The position numbers were made by a program, and so were the translations under genes. From Crotophaga sulcirostris (lineage: Eukaryota > Chordata > Aves > Cuculiformes > Crotophagidae), in assembly GCA_013397455.1 (NCBI GenBank), contig VYZB01000737.1, forward strand, positions 229,280 through 293,279: 64,000 bases of DNA, given 5' to 3'. Of this stretch, positions 1-12,067 are shown in pieces. The notes under the pieces are model-generated. The model saw only the letters and a program-made list of their open reading frames with translations, made no database searches and had not been told where the DNA came from. How positions within the stretch are numbered: the first letter of the stretch is position 1; every line of letters begins with the position of its first letter.

Positions 1-3000
1 TTATCGACAGGATTAAGATTCTTATCTCAGTAAGCTATTTTCTTAAAGTTGAAAATCAACATTGGTTCTGGAACCTGGGGAGGAGAAATGGACTGACAAG
101 CTTGTGGTTGTTGGCACACCCTGGCTGCTGTACCCACCGGGACCAAAGCGCATGCATGTTCTCCCCTGGCCAGCGAGGTGGACAACCCCCTATGTGGGCA
201 GTTATCAATTTTAACAAAGCCATTTAGAAAACCTGATGAATGAACAGAAGATCCTATTCCGCCCAAATCCAATTTCTCTACTCAAAATGCAGGTTTTGTA
301 AGGCAGAAAAACTGAAATCAAAGAAAAATGACACAGGTTAGGGTCCTCAGGAAAAAACCCAACCTACTGTGTGATTTATTTTAATAGCACTTTCAGATGA
401 AGACCATGGTATTCAAAGGTTTTTCAGTGTTCCTGGGAACCTTTTGACTTCAAACTGCACAGCTGATTTCTCTACATTGGAGGACTAGCATGAAGGTGGA
501 GAGGAATAATCCTAGGAATATAATTGCAGTTTTCAGATGTAGGCATATGTCTCCCTAGTCCTAGAGCTGGACTTCCAGTATAACTTACTCAGAAGACATA
601 AAGTTTCTTCAAGTTATAGAGGATTAAATGGAGATAATTACATCTTTTCCAAGTCCCCTCTTCTCCCTGTTTCATTTCGTGTCTCACTCTGCTCCTTACC
701 CAAGAAAGTAGTTGGCATAGACTGTGGCAAGACAGGTTGGGCATATCAGCTCACTGGAGCTCTCTGCTTGCTCACAAGAAACTGCTTAGCAGGAATCATA
801 GGCAATCTTAAGATCCTTACAGAACCAATTATAACCTCTCATCTTGAGAGATGTAACAGTGCAACGAAACTCAAATGCACAAAATATGACAAAACAATTC
901 CAATGCATTGATGTACTGAAGTGTTCAGATGCCTTTAATAAACAGCGTGTCATTTTCAAATTCACTGGGGGGTGGGGGGAAGGAGATCTGTAGAAATGAT
1001 GAACATGTGCTACTTGATACTTTTTTCCATGTAATACAGAACAGTATTCCTTAGCTGTATCCTTCTCTATTATTGTTATGAGGCTTGTGTTCTTTCATCA
1101 GCTATTTGGGAGCATCTATGCTACAACAGTTACTTACAAAGTTCAACTATTACATCTAAATCTCTGCTCATTTGAATAGGTGTCACCTTCTAAAGTCTGT
1201 TGCTAAGAAAGAAGTGTTAAAATGCAGGCTACTTCACCCTTTCAAGGATTCCTAAGCAGCATGTATTGTATTGCATAGAGGACAAGTGAGCAAGAAAGGT
1301 GCAGATGCTACACTTTGTAGGGTTTGTCATAGGCAAGAAGTCTCTCCATGTGCTTAACTACCTCCTTTAATTGCAGCTGCGACTGAGTACCTACCTCAAA
1401 TTCAGATTCTGTTTACATTTCCCAGATTGTTAGGGCCAGAATATGATCATCCTGGGACTACTCAGGTAGGGTTTCACTAACAAGGGACAAATACGTAGAG
1501 CCTCATAGCAGAGATACAAGGAGCAAGAGATGGATGGGAATAGCTTTGCCCTGCTGCCACACACACTTCCTGTCAAAGCTCTTGGGACACCAGCTTCCAG
1601 ACCTCTTGGCTTTCTTTTTAATTACAAAGTCTTCCCAGTGTCTGGAGGTAACAAGGGTCCGAGTGTGTGAGGCTGTTGAGTTTCTAACTGTCAGGATAGA
1701 AAGCATATGCATGGCTTTGTACAATAATGACCTTTTTTTTTAACATATTACAGGTGTGGAACCAATTCTTTTGTTTCGTTTTTTTTTGTGTGCTGTTTTT
1801 AACATACCACCACTCTTCTATGGTTTTCCCCTCAGAGCTGTCTTGACTTGACAGCAAAAGGGAACACTACTATTTTTTCAATAACAACAACAAAAAACCC
1901 AATCTCCTGTACTCTTGCTCTGACCCAGTGAACCTCTTCTGTAATGTTACACCAGAGAACAGCCCTGCTCTGTGTTTCAGTCTTATTAAATGCTTTTAAG
2001 ATTTTAATCATTCATTCATTGGCTGCTAAGTGAATATTATATCCCTTTCCTGTAGGCAATCAGATACTGTAATGCTTTAATGTTAAAACTTGTTACTGCT
2101 GCATACAAAAAAGTAACAAATAGTTTCTTATTTAGCTCTGGATTGGTACCCAGAGCAGGACCTACCCAGCTGCAAATACCCTGAAGGTACCTTTATTAAC
2201 AGAGCCGATCCAACAATGTTTGAAAACAAAATTGCAAAAGACAACACTTAAAATGAAAAAAAAGGCATTGTAAAACAATAAGTAACAGTTGCGACTTCAC
2301 ATTTTTATGGGCTAAAACTATATCAGAGCAGTGCAACGACATCTTTGACAGTCTTTACATAAAGCGCCACTATTGGTTTTTTTGTCTTGCAAGAGGTAAA
2401 TATACCTCTTGGTTGTGTACATTGTGGCAATCACTTTAAGATACAAGAGAGAAAAAACAGTGTAGATCATATTCCTAATAAATACATTGGTGCTCTGTAC
2501 CTGGGAGGAGGAGCAAATTAGGAATTTAAGTAATTCTTGTGTTTTCCTTAGGTACCTACTTCTTGGCAACTGGTACAGATTGGAAATTGGAATCCTTAGT
2601 CTGGCTACTTTTATGTTCCTGTGATTTTAAAACCACTTGATAAATCAGTAGAGCAGTTGTGCACAACAGGCAGCGTGGTGGGGACCAGACCAGCCCTGGA
2701 GCCACCTCAGGAAACTGCTCCTGCTCCACTCCTGACCCAACATTTCTCCCATCACATCCTCCCCAGCGCTCAGCTGTCACAAGCACTTCTGTGCACCACA
2801 CACAGGGACATGGAAATTAAGTTAATTTTCACTAGGCTCGCAGGAGTGGAGCAGGAGCTTCGCTAGGCTCTGTTCTTAGCTGAAATCCTCACTACAGACT
2901 CCAAGGAAGGCAGACAAATCCTTATGCACATACAGAGCAGGGGGCAGCAACAAACCACTAGCAAACACATAATCATAACCTCAAGCATTAATGTATGTGC

Positions 3001-3204
3001 AGTTTCTTTTAAGTGAATACCTATTTTAAAATACGTTTGCCATCAGTGTAAAACTGCATTTTAAGTCTTTGAAATACATTTTTTTTCATATTATGATTAT
3101 TAAGCAAAGCTTTCCTTTATGCAAAAAAATGTCAAAACTATTTCTCTTTACTCAGAGTTAAACCACTTGCTCTGACTTGAGCTATCATTTATATGATATG
3201 CTAA
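1..3204. other. Non-coding single-copy segment
   Basis: I see no repeat family and no credible gene here. Open frames are at most about 83 codons and overlap on opposite strands, as expected by chance. Visible low-complexity items are a G-run at 967-979 (six G, one T, six G) and a T-run at 1732-1741. The part at 2640-2800 is somewhat richer in GC than its surroundings but has no paired splice sites around an open frame. Confidence 0.6.
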
Positions 3205-3306
3205 TAGCAACCTGATCCAGTGGGAAGTGTCCCTGCTAAGGGCAGGGTGGTTGGAACTGGATTATCTTTAAGGTCCTTTCCAACTAAAGCCATTCTATGA
3301 TTCTAT
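3205..3306 (+). mobile_element. CR1 LINE, short 3'-end fragment
   Basis: This is about 100 bp of the CR1 3' terminus in the sense orientation. It contains the 'gatccagtgggaagtgtccc' segment and the 'ggaactggattatctttaag' segment, followed by the 'ccattctatgattctat' terminal octamer repeats. CR1 is the dominant avian LINE and inserts as 5'-truncated copies without a poly(A) tail. This copy is extremely truncated and moderately diverged, and has no coding capacity. Confidence 0.9.
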
Positions 3307-3784
3307 CATTTCACACAGTAACCAAATAAGTAACTGGAAATTCTTCTTTTTCAAACCACTGGTTTTGTTTTCCTCTCCTGGACTTCTTCAAACTCCAGGG
3401 ATCTGACCTCAAGCACAATAAAGTTAATGAAAATGTTTCCAGTATCTTCATTAGATTTTGGGTCATGACCAAAACTGACTCCCCCACCTCCCTCTTCATA
3501 ATACTTATAGGTAAAACAGACAGAATAACAACCTGTTGACAGGTAATACTAATTTACAGTAATATGAGGCAGAAGCATCACACACAGATATGCTGTAAAC
3601 TGAGCTCAATACTATTTGCAATTTATATGAATTCATGACTCAGGTTTCTTTACAATTATAACAACTTATTTTAAAGACAAGTTTTCCTCCAAGTTATTAT
3701 GTCCTTTAAATCATTGGGTATCTCCTAGTCTGTCATCAAATAATAAAGAACACAATACTTGTATAAAAAGTCAGAAAGGAATCC

Positions 3785-4055
3785 TTTAATGCATTGTTAC
3801 CAAGATGGTTCTGTCAGTTTTGCAGCTCAGATCGTGCAGGTTAATGAGAGAGAGACAATTTTTGAATTATGATCTCTTAAAAGAATTTTTTTTGTAAAAA
3901 AAGTTTCTTGCTACAAAACCACCTGAGTTAAAAGAAGGGAACCTGGAGGGCAGCTGGGAGACAGGGAACAATTCTTGCCCTACAAGCAATTCCAGTGAAG
4001 GTTTTTCCTTCAACACATCCCCAAGCATGTTAATTCCCACACCATTCAGTATTCC
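3785..4055 (-). other. Candidate 3'-terminal exon (unidentified gene)
   Basis: On the minus strand a pyrimidine-rich acceptor (…gttgtttgttttcag) ends at 4056. It is followed by an open frame of about 62 codons that stops at 3867. An ATTAAA hexamer lies downstream at 3790-3785, followed by TG/T-rich sequence, which would fit a poly(A) signal. The predicted peptide has a balanced composition and begins GILNGVGINMLGDVLKEKPS. I do not recognise it. The frame is compatible in phase with a 34-nt candidate exon at 4468-4501, whose donor reads CCAG|GTATAT. All this could be chance, because AG and GT pairs are abundant in AT-rich intronic sequence. Confidence 0.17.
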
Positions 4056-4467
4056 CTGAAAACAAACAACATAACACATTAGCTGATTTTAAATTCTGAA
4101 TAAGTATATTTGTGCATGAAGTATTTCTTGGCTGTATTGCATACCCACAAACACCATTTCTAAATTTCAGTATGCGCTACCGAATTATAAAGTAGGTATT
4201 GCCTTTCATCCTTTTATAACAAATAACAACCTTCATACCAGATGCATCTTTGTTCTGGTTGTGGATCCCTTTATCTTTCAATAAGCTATTAAACCATTAT
4301 AGCCAGAAAGGCAACCATAACTTCTGGGGAAGATTACAGCATCACCTACAAATACAAACACCATCAGGCTTCTTCTTCACACCTTTATATTATTTGATTT
4401 TTATGTGTTTGTATGTGTATGTATACACATAGATACATAGTTCTGATACACAGAAAGTTGTATATAC

Positions 4468-4501
4468 CTGGAAATTATGCTTTATGGCTACTAAGATCAA
4501 T
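4468..4501 (-). other. Candidate 34-nt internal exon
   Basis: On the minus strand a long pyrimidine tract ending in aaacag precedes this 34-nt open segment, which ends in CCAG|GTATAT. It encodes about 11 residues (LILVAIKHNFQ) and joins in phase 0 to the terminal candidate at 4055. Upstream it joins in phase to a segment ending at 4703 with donor TTAG|GTTAGT, whose translation includes SFATERMSFIR. The exon is unusually short. Without transcript support it is only a hypothesis. Confidence 0.12.
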
Positions 4502-5587
4502 CTGTTTAACAGAAAAAGTTGGCAAGGAGGGAAAAAAAGAAAAGCTGCTATGAACCTGTGCTTTTGTTGGACTGATACACTACGGGTCGATCCAAGATGA
4601 ATCAGTTCAGCTGCACTAGAGTCGTTCCACTGAGCTTCCAACCAAGCACACACTGATTTCCACATAAGTGAATGAGGGTATTATTAACCCACCAAACTAA
4701 CCTAATAAAGGACATTCTCTCAGTTGCAAAAGAACTGTTAGATGGTAAAGGCACCATTAAAAATCTCTTCTTCTATGCAGACTTTTTAACATAAACAAGG
4801 AAGATGAAAATTAGGATGGAAACATGAAGCTTCAAACTCCTTAATTTATAGGAATCTAGTGACTACTTTACAATCGGAAAGGATTTTTCATTATTACTAC
4901 TGCTGGGAAGTAAAATTGGTAATAAATTCAATATAAGACATTTTGGAGGTGATTTTCATCTTGATGGTCTACCAGTAAGTTGTTATTAGAAAGCTGAAAT
5001 ACTTCTAAACTCAAATGCAAACAACTTATATATCATAGAGTCATCAGGCTTTTCTTTTCACTGGTTCATGAAGCTGCACCAATGTAATAATTTGCATTGA
5101 TGATGAGAGCATCTCAAACAGGTTAAAGAGGAATACAATAAAAAAGGGAACTACGCACTGAAAAACCCAAAGGCAAAAGGTCAGCAACATGGATCTATAT
5201 TTCACCTCTATAAGCTGAAAAAATACACTTTTGCAAAGCCAGGCACCTTAAAAATATTCTCATTTGCTTTCATTGAGAAAGTCTGAATAAACATTCTCAG
5301 CATAGCATTTGCCTTTCTGAAATCACTGACTAATATTTTGACCTTAAACATCCATATATAAATACATTTTGGTTAATCAGGAATTATATCAAATCAAAAT
5401 GAAAATAGGTTTGGCACGATAACAAAATGGGAGTTCTTGCCAACACCTACACCTAACCCAAGAGATAGACCAGTGCAGACTTCCAGACTGATTTACTATT
5501 TATAACTGAAACTCACTCTGAAACAATGCGAAGTAAAAACGCACACAGATTTTTAATCAATTACACACTCAGTTTTCTTCTCTTCAG

Positions 5588-5928
5588 CAAGAGAAGGCTC
5601 TGGGGAGACCTCAGAGCAGCCTTCCAGTACTGAAAGGGGGCTACAGGAAAGCTGGGGAGGGGTTCTTGATCAGGGAGTGCAGGGATAGGATGAGGGGTAA
5701 CAGTTTCAGGCTGAAAGAGGGGAGATTTAGGCTAGATTTTAGGAAGAAATATTTTCCTGTGAGGGTGGTGAGGCATTGGCACAGGTTGCTCAGAGAAGTC
5801 ACGGATGCCCCATCCCTGGAGGTGTTCAAGGCCAGGCTGGACGAGGTCCAATGGGAGGTGTCCCTGCCTATGGCAGTGGGGATAGGCTTTAAGGTCCTTT
5901 CCAATCCAAACCATTCTATGATTCTATG
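5588..5928 (+). mobile_element. CR1 LINE fragment, 3' end
   Basis: About 340 bp of CR1 in the sense orientation, running from 'gaaggctctggggagacc' through the typical 'atgccccatccctggaggtg' block to the 'ccattctatgattctatg' terminus. It covers the extreme end of the reverse-transcriptase ORF and the 3' untranslated region. It is fairly well preserved, so it belongs to one of the younger CR1 groups in the window. The long frames at 5641-6096 on both strands are shadows of this element, not genes. Confidence 0.95.
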
Positions 5929-7465
5929 TTTTGCAGGACATCCTTTTGTGAAACTACATACACCAAACAACTGCAACAAAAGGGACTCTGAAGAATTTTC
6001 TGGCTTAATTTTTCTACCGGTAATAGTCACCTTGCCAAAATAATTGGAAAGGTATGAGCAATTCTTTAAACAGTTGTGTTTTAATTCTGATGCCAAGTCT
6101 TTTGGTTATGAAGAATTTTTTTGACTGAGTTGAAAGTCTATCACAAGTACACATAAAGACCTAGGGCAAGAACAAAGGTGCAGGGCAGAAGCTAGTTTAT
6201 TCAGGCTTGTCAAGTTAAATCTTGTAAAATATGTACACGTTTAATTGTTTTCATCATTTATATATGTTTCAAGCGTGGAGGGGGCCTCCTGAATCATTTA
6301 GGTAGAAGGCAAGCACTGATTCTGGAAGTCTTGTTTGATCAGTGACTAAGTCGCTCATTTCTGGCACAGCTAAAGCTTTAAAAGATTTTTTTTTTGGTTT
6401 TGTCACATTAAACACAGACAATTTGGAACCATTTACTTTATTTCAAGCAAAAATCTCTTGACAGCAGCCTGAACTTTGCAAGCAACCCTAACAGTGGGTC
6501 AGACACATTATAAAGGATTAAACAAAGCAATAAAGTAATGGGAAATAAAATGAGGTGCAATGAGGATATGGGAGACACCGTAATTGAGAAAGCATTATAA
6601 AATGAGGTACCAATTGCAATAGCTGCAGTAAAACGGTTAATGGAAGCACAGCACAAGTCTGGTTTCTCTCTCTTGTTGTCACTTATTTCTCTGAATGACT
6701 GGGTTTGCTGCCCTTTTTCGTCTAAAAAAATAATGAAAGATTACAAAAGGGACACCTGGAAAAACACGGATGTGGTCTTTTTAGCTCCATCCTACCTCCC
6801 TGACCCCCCCACACACACTCATCACTGCCCAGGCTCCTCCTCATCTCCTTTTTTTTCCTCAAAAGCAGTTCCTCTGAGCCACAGGAATGCCAAGCTATTC
6901 TTTCAGGTAGCTCAGCCTCACCATTTCTCCTTTCATATGTCAGGATGTGCCACTCAAGAGAGCTTTGTAGGTACATGTTGGAAGAGTTTTTTTCAGTATC
7001 AGGACCAGGAGTGCACACAAATGGTTTAAAGAACAAAACAGGGAGTTCTCTGTACCAGCCTACCAGGCCCCCAGAAACCATTTCATTACTTTTACAGAAA
7101 GGTTTTTCTCTTCTGCTCGCTTTTTATCACTGTTTTGACAAACACTAACTACAAGAGATCCTGGGAAGAAAGAAGTTCCATATATTCATTCACCAACAAT
7201 ACTATTTTAAACAGAGGAATGACAACCTCAGAGGAATCTTTCGTATACAGGTTAGTTGAGTATTGAGTCAACTAATTTTAACCCTGTAAAAAGCAGGTAG
7301 AACAAACATACAGCGCATCCAATATGTCCCTTCCACCAGTCCCTGTGCTGATGCAAAAATGACAGCCTAGATGGAGTTTTCTAGACTCTGAGCCATTAAC
7401 GGTGTGAAAAATTTGGTTGCTTTTTTCTTCTAATATCATATAGTGAGGTCTTGGACAAATTTCCC
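5929..7465. other. Non-coding single-copy segment
   Basis: No repeat family is visible. Frames of about 120-130 codons at 6640-7029 (+) and 6722-7081 (-) overlap on opposite strands, are low in information content and look like chance. A 51-nt minus-strand open segment at 6437-6487 has a usable acceptor and the donor AAA|GTAAAT, and is phase-compatible with the candidates nearer 5.3 kb; it is weak on its own. Confidence 0.5.
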
Positions 7466-7776
7466 ATCTTCTCCCAAGAAGTGATAGGACAAGAGGAAAG
7501 GATAGGACAAGTGATAAGACGAGAGGAAATGGCCTCAAGTTGCACCAGGGGAGGTTTCCATTGCATATTAGGACAAATTTCTTTACTGGAAGAGTGGTGA
7601 AGCACTGGCACAGGCTGCCTGCCGAAGTGGTGGAGTTTCCATCCCTGGAGGGGTTCAATAAATGTGTAGATGTGGCACTTTGGGACATGGTTTAGTAGGC
7701 ACAGTGGTGTTGGGCTGATGGTTGGACTGGATGATCTTAGAGGTCTTTCCTAACCTCAACGATTCTATGATTTCCT
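7466..7776 (+). mobile_element. CR1 LINE fragment with internal duplication
   Basis: A sense-orientation CR1 3' piece of a subfamily different from the copy at 5.6 kb. It has 'ggcctcaagttgcaccaggg', 'ggctgatggttggactggat' and a degenerate terminal octamer ('gattctatgatttccta'). Near its 5' edge the 20-mer starting 'gtgataggacaagaggaaa' is present at 7481-7500 and again in diverged form at 7511-7530, with a partial copy between, so the copy carries a small local tandem duplication. No intact frame remains. Confidence 0.93.
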
Positions 7777-8470
7777 ATACCAAAAAGGGAAGAAGAGGAC
7801 TTAATTCTTACTTTACAGTAACTTGCACTCTACAGCTAAAGCAGCAAGCATGTACAGAGTCCAGTAACATGAGTAGTAGCTAAGGATAAATAAGGCAGCA
7901 TTATTACATACTCAGGATGCTACTGGAAAACTATAGTTTAAGAAGTTCGTTCCCAAGCATGTATTTCATGTAGTTCCCACAGCTGGAAGTAAATATTCAG
8001 CAAAATAGCAAGATTGACACATCACCCCTTGGTCACAGAAAATTCTATCCTTAGTGTCTGGCTAAGCCAAATTGCACTCAAGAAATAGGATACATAACTG
8101 AAATAATCATTTATGTCCTCAAAATTGACTAAGCCATTAAAAAGGTGACCCTTTAACAACTGCAAAATAAAAAAAATATACATCTCAGGGTTTACAGTAT
8201 TGGAAAATATTGATCAAATTTTTCCATGGTATAAGCGATCGACTTTTTTTTACATAACCAAAAGTTCTCCATCCACATTGACAACAGAATGCAGTTCATG
8301 TATCACGTTTCCTAGTCAGGGATGGAAAGGATTGCCTGAGAATTATTCTGGGACAAGAGAAGTTTCTGCACAATCTTTTACTCTAACTAAAAATACTGCG
8401 TATGTTTTGGAGAGGTCTGATTTTTTAATGTTTATGACATAGCAACCAGGAAAGCACCAAAACTTTGAAG
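7777..8470. other. Non-coding single-copy segment
   Basis: No repeat or credible gene. A minus-strand open segment at 7812-7879 has a good acceptor (ttatttatccttag) and donor (AAA|GTAAGA) and is phase-compatible with the weak minus-strand exon chain nearer 6.4 kb. Its translation is cysteine- and leucine-rich and not protein-like. Confidence 0.45.
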
Positions 8471-8720
8471 GATCACAGAATGATTTGTATTGGAAGGGAC
8501 CTTAAAGGTCATCCAGTTCCAATGCCCCTGCCATGGGCAGGGACACCTCCCACTGCATCAGGGTACTCAAAGCCCCATCCAACCTGGCCTTGAACACCGC
8601 CAGGGATGGGGCATCCGTGACTTCTCTGGGCAACCCGTGCCAGTGCCTCACCATCCTCACAGGAAAAAAATTTCTTCCTAGTATCTTATCTAAAGCTCCC
8701 CTCTTTCATCTTAAATTCTG
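8471..8720 (-). mobile_element. CR1 LINE fragment, antisense
   Basis: About 250 bp of CR1 3' end inserted in antisense. It starts at its 3' terminus with 'gatcacagaatgatttgtat' and runs through 'cccatccaacctggccttga' and 'gggatggggcatccgtgact'. The terminal octamer array is missing, leaving only a 'cacagaatg' remnant. Open frames at 8490-8781 are shadows of this element. Confidence 0.94.
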
Positions 8721-11654
8721 GATATTCTGGGAGACCAAGTGTACACTGGAAATCATAACAACTCACCGAGATTACTCCTGAGACAGGTGTTTGAAACAAT
8801 ACATTTTGTTTTGTTTTGAGAATAGTGAGGAGAATTTAAGGTATCTGAGGCTTTTTCTCAAAACCACAACTAACAAGATTATCAGCACGCAATGCAATGC
8901 AATGGCAAAAGAAATACCAAAACAATCAGAAATATTGCTCTTTCCATCATATCTGTTTCCCGCAAAGTAAACACTTAGCAGGTTTTAAGCCTCTCCTGGA
9001 ATAATCTGGAGTAGTGCTTCATGGTAGAGCCTTGGTCTCGCGTGTTCCTCAGAAAGCATTCCATAACAATGCCGAAGAATTAGATGGGTGATTTCTTCCT
9101 ACAGCATTACCCAATAATAACTACAGCAAGCATCGACAGCAGCATCACTCCCATGTTAACTGCTTATCCTGCAAAGAAAAAGACAGCCTGCTTTCTTTTT
9201 TCATGTTAACAAAAGACTACTAAAAGGGGATCCTTGTGTCATATCCCTCTTCCAAAATTCAAAATAGCTGCCAAAAATATAATCTGTATATCAGTAGTGG
9301 AAAAAAAATTCCCAGGGGAGAGGTAGTGTGCAAGTTGTTTCCGCTATCTACCCCACGGAGTATTTAGGAAACAAACAGTCTTTTCCCTATAATGGCAAAA
9401 CAAGCAATGTGAGCAAGATTAAATGATTCGCAAGTTTGGGCTTTTTTCCAAAACCCCTATATATTGAACCCAACCATCAGCTGGATCATCACGGCTGTTT
9501 TCTAAAGAATATAATAGATGGAAATCTGCTTCTTACTCTGTTTTTCATGCAACAGGAAACAGATAAAATAGCATCGCAACAGTAACATTCACTGAGGCAA
9601 AAGAAAGTACTGGTCTTGGAATGGGAGCTCTTTCTAGCTGAATGCTTTTTTCATTAACAAAAATGGAAAGTATATCACTTCCAGCAACAATGCATAAGTT
9701 TGCATCTATAGTATGCATTATATATTTTCTAAGGTATTTGTAACATAAAGAGAAATATGCACCATTACAACCAGACACACAAGGATTTTATAGAGTCAGG
9801 TCACACCAGTCTAAATTCACAGAACATACACAGGCACCTGCGTGCACACAAACACATGCAGGCACACACAGACAAACAAGGTTTAAAATTTTAGAATGTT
9901 TAAAAAGATGTTTTTAGGAAAAGTAGCTTTTATGATGGAGAAATATAAAACATTTCCAAATGCCTCCTCCCTTCTCGATTATCTAAATGAAGAGAGAAGT
10001 TAGAACTTCACACATTGTAACATGTAAAAATAAAAATGGTTTTCCTCTGAAATTTTTTGTAACGGAATTAGGTGATCAAAATATGCATCCCATCAAAAAA
10101 CACAGATTCACTTGCCCCAAAGTAAAAACTGTTCAGTGGACAAAATAATCAATGATCTTATTGGATACTCTCTGGTAACTTACTAGCCTCAACATTCAAT
10201 CTACCAACACTATTACCCTCTTGAATAAACACAGCTTTAGGAAAGGTTAAACCTGTGAGGTCCTCATCGGAAAGTCCCTGAGTAAATTATAACATGTGAT
10301 GATGACATTCCTGTGTCTTTTGGAACCACTGAGGGGAAGTAAGGGTAGGTCATTATAAGCCACTTGCCTTTACAACCGGCTGTAAAAGACAATGAGGACA
10401 GGAAGCTTCCCACCGAGATCAAGGTGCACAATCCCCAGCTAAAAATAAATAAGCCCTGATAGTCACATCTGCTGGAAAATATCATTGGAGCCTGAATTCC
10501 CAGGTGCCGAAGCAACGGGAAGAGAATGCTTCAGTACAGGAGGCTCCCAAAGGATCACAAAATAATAATTACAGGGATTGGCAATGATCACTGTTGGTGT
10601 TAACATTGCAGATAAAAATATCAGAGCACGCTAACTTGTTTTACCGGGGGGGGGGGGGGGAGAGCGGGGAAGGAAATTAAAATAAAAATCAGATTCAAAG
10701 ACTTTAAATTTACTTTAAATTTATCCTTGCCATCCTTCAGCTCTCAGACACATGTCCTGGAATCAGTCTGTAGCAAAACCTTCCTATAAAAAGTAACTAG
10801 AGCAGGAGAAAAAACAAATTTCTACCCCCCACACCAGGTGTCTCAACTTTTCCCACGACTGAGTCTTCCAGAGTAAAGAGGATGCTAGCAGTGTGGCACC
10901 AACTAAAGCATTTCTGCCATGTATAACATATCCTGCTTCAGCTCCCAGCACATTTTGGACCACAAGCAGCACGTTGTGGGACGTTGTGCCTCTCTTTCAA
11001 CAGACTGTGATCCCTTTCCTCACTTGAGTTCACTTATCCTTCGCTAGTTAAGCCACCAAATTGGCCAGCATTGATTTAATACAAGTACAGAGCCCCCCCT
11101 GCACAGCCTCCAACCTCTGCTGAGGATGAAGTGGGAGAGGTGCCTTTTGTATGTGCTGCTGGAGCACGCCTGCATCCAGCACCTACAGCCCTCTTGCCAA
11201 AATTCAACTCCCCTGCCATTGTGGCAGATCATCACTTCCAGAGGCTGAAGCTAACACAAACCAATATGATTTAAACTTTATATTTCTATTTCACAGACCA
11301 GTGCCTTGCCCATTAGACATCATCACCCCCTGCATATGCTACCCACTCCCAGAAACTCCCCCAAACTAATCCCAAGTGTTTTGGGAACCAACAGCCATAT
11401 GTCTGTGCCATGAGATATGTGCTCTTTGCTGAGAGAACAGAGTGGCTATTGCCGTGAAGCTATTGTCGTGAAGATCCCCTCCCATCAAGCCAACAATCAG
11501 GACGTGTGGGCAGACCTGGAACAGTCAATCAGCAGTGGAAGACAAGATGCATAACCTCATTTCTTAATAACAGGGTAGTTCTCCTTACTGGCATGGCCAT
11601 GTATTGGTTGAGCAATGGAGAAGGAGAGTTTCCTGCCTTAAATGTATATATATT
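8721..11654. other. Non-coding single-copy segment with low-complexity tracts
   Basis: No recognisable gene or transposon over about 2.9 kb. It contains a CA-rich cryptic repeat at about 9825-9880, a 15-G run at 10646-10660 and a two-copy 14-bp tandem repeat at 11445-11472 (unit 'gctattgycgtgaa'). Frames on both strands stay below about 85 codons. Confidence 0.6.
10646..10660 (+). repeat. Poly-G tract (15 G)
   Basis: An uninterrupted run of fifteen G followed by 'agagcgggg'. Such tracts can fold into G-quadruplexes and are prone to length error and polymorphism. They are also frequent sequencing and assembly weak points. Confidence 0.9.
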
Positions 11655-12067
11655 TTGATAATCCGAGGGCTGGAGTACCTCCCACACAAGGACAGGCTGA
11701 GAGAGTTGAGGTTGTTCAGCCTGGAGAAGAGAAGACTGGGGGGCACCTTAGAGCAGCCTTCTAGTACTGAAAGGGGACTAAAGGAAAGCTGGGGAGGGGC
11801 TCTTTATCAGGGAGTGCAGGGATAGGACTGGAGGAATGGTTTTAAAATGGAAGAGGGGAGATTTAGATTAGATCTTAGATGGTATTTTCCTGTGAAGGTG
11901 GTGAGGCACTGGCAGAGGTCGCCCGGAGAAGTCATGGATGCCCCATCCCTGGAGGTGTTCAAGGCCAGGTTGGATGAGGCTTTGAGCAACTTCATCCAGT
12001 GAAAGGGTGATTCGGAACTTTGGATCTTTGAGGTTCCCTCCAACCCAACCGAACCCATTCTGTGATT
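11655..12067 (+). mobile_element. CR1 LINE fragment, 3' end
   Basis: About 410 bp of CR1 in the sense orientation. The 5' boundary lies in the end of the reverse-transcriptase ORF: 'gagggctggagtacctccca' and 'ttgttcagcctggagaagag' encode the conserved [19 protein letters not shown] stretch. It continues through 'atgccccatccctggaggtg' and ends in a degenerate 'cccattctgtgattgatt'. It is one of the longest sense CR1 pieces here, and its frames are broken. Confidence 0.95.

Larger units (their letters stand above)
3307..5587. other. Single-copy segment with possible minus-strand exons
   Basis: There is no recognisable repeat. On the minus strand several short open segments are flanked by plausible splice sites (about 5250-5319, 4703-4772, 4468-4501 and a terminal piece at 3867-4055); these are described separately. 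A perfect 8-bp inverted repeat with a 4-nt loop lies at 4412-4431 inside a TATG/TACA-rich stretch. Otherwise the segment is AT-rich and unremarkable. Confidence 0.5.

Noticed and set aside
5036..5075. 'atcatagagtcatcaggctt' as a CR1 3' tip
   Set aside because: The similarity stops after about 13 bases and no other CR1 block follows.
5096..5162. C/D-box snoRNA-like arrangement (TGATGAT … CTGA)
   Set aside because: No terminal stem and no C'/D' boxes; the short motifs are expected by chance.
5641..6096. 151-codon minus-strand frame and its plus-strand partners
   Set aside because: They lie on a CR1 3' fragment; the translation reflects repeat sequence, not a host gene.
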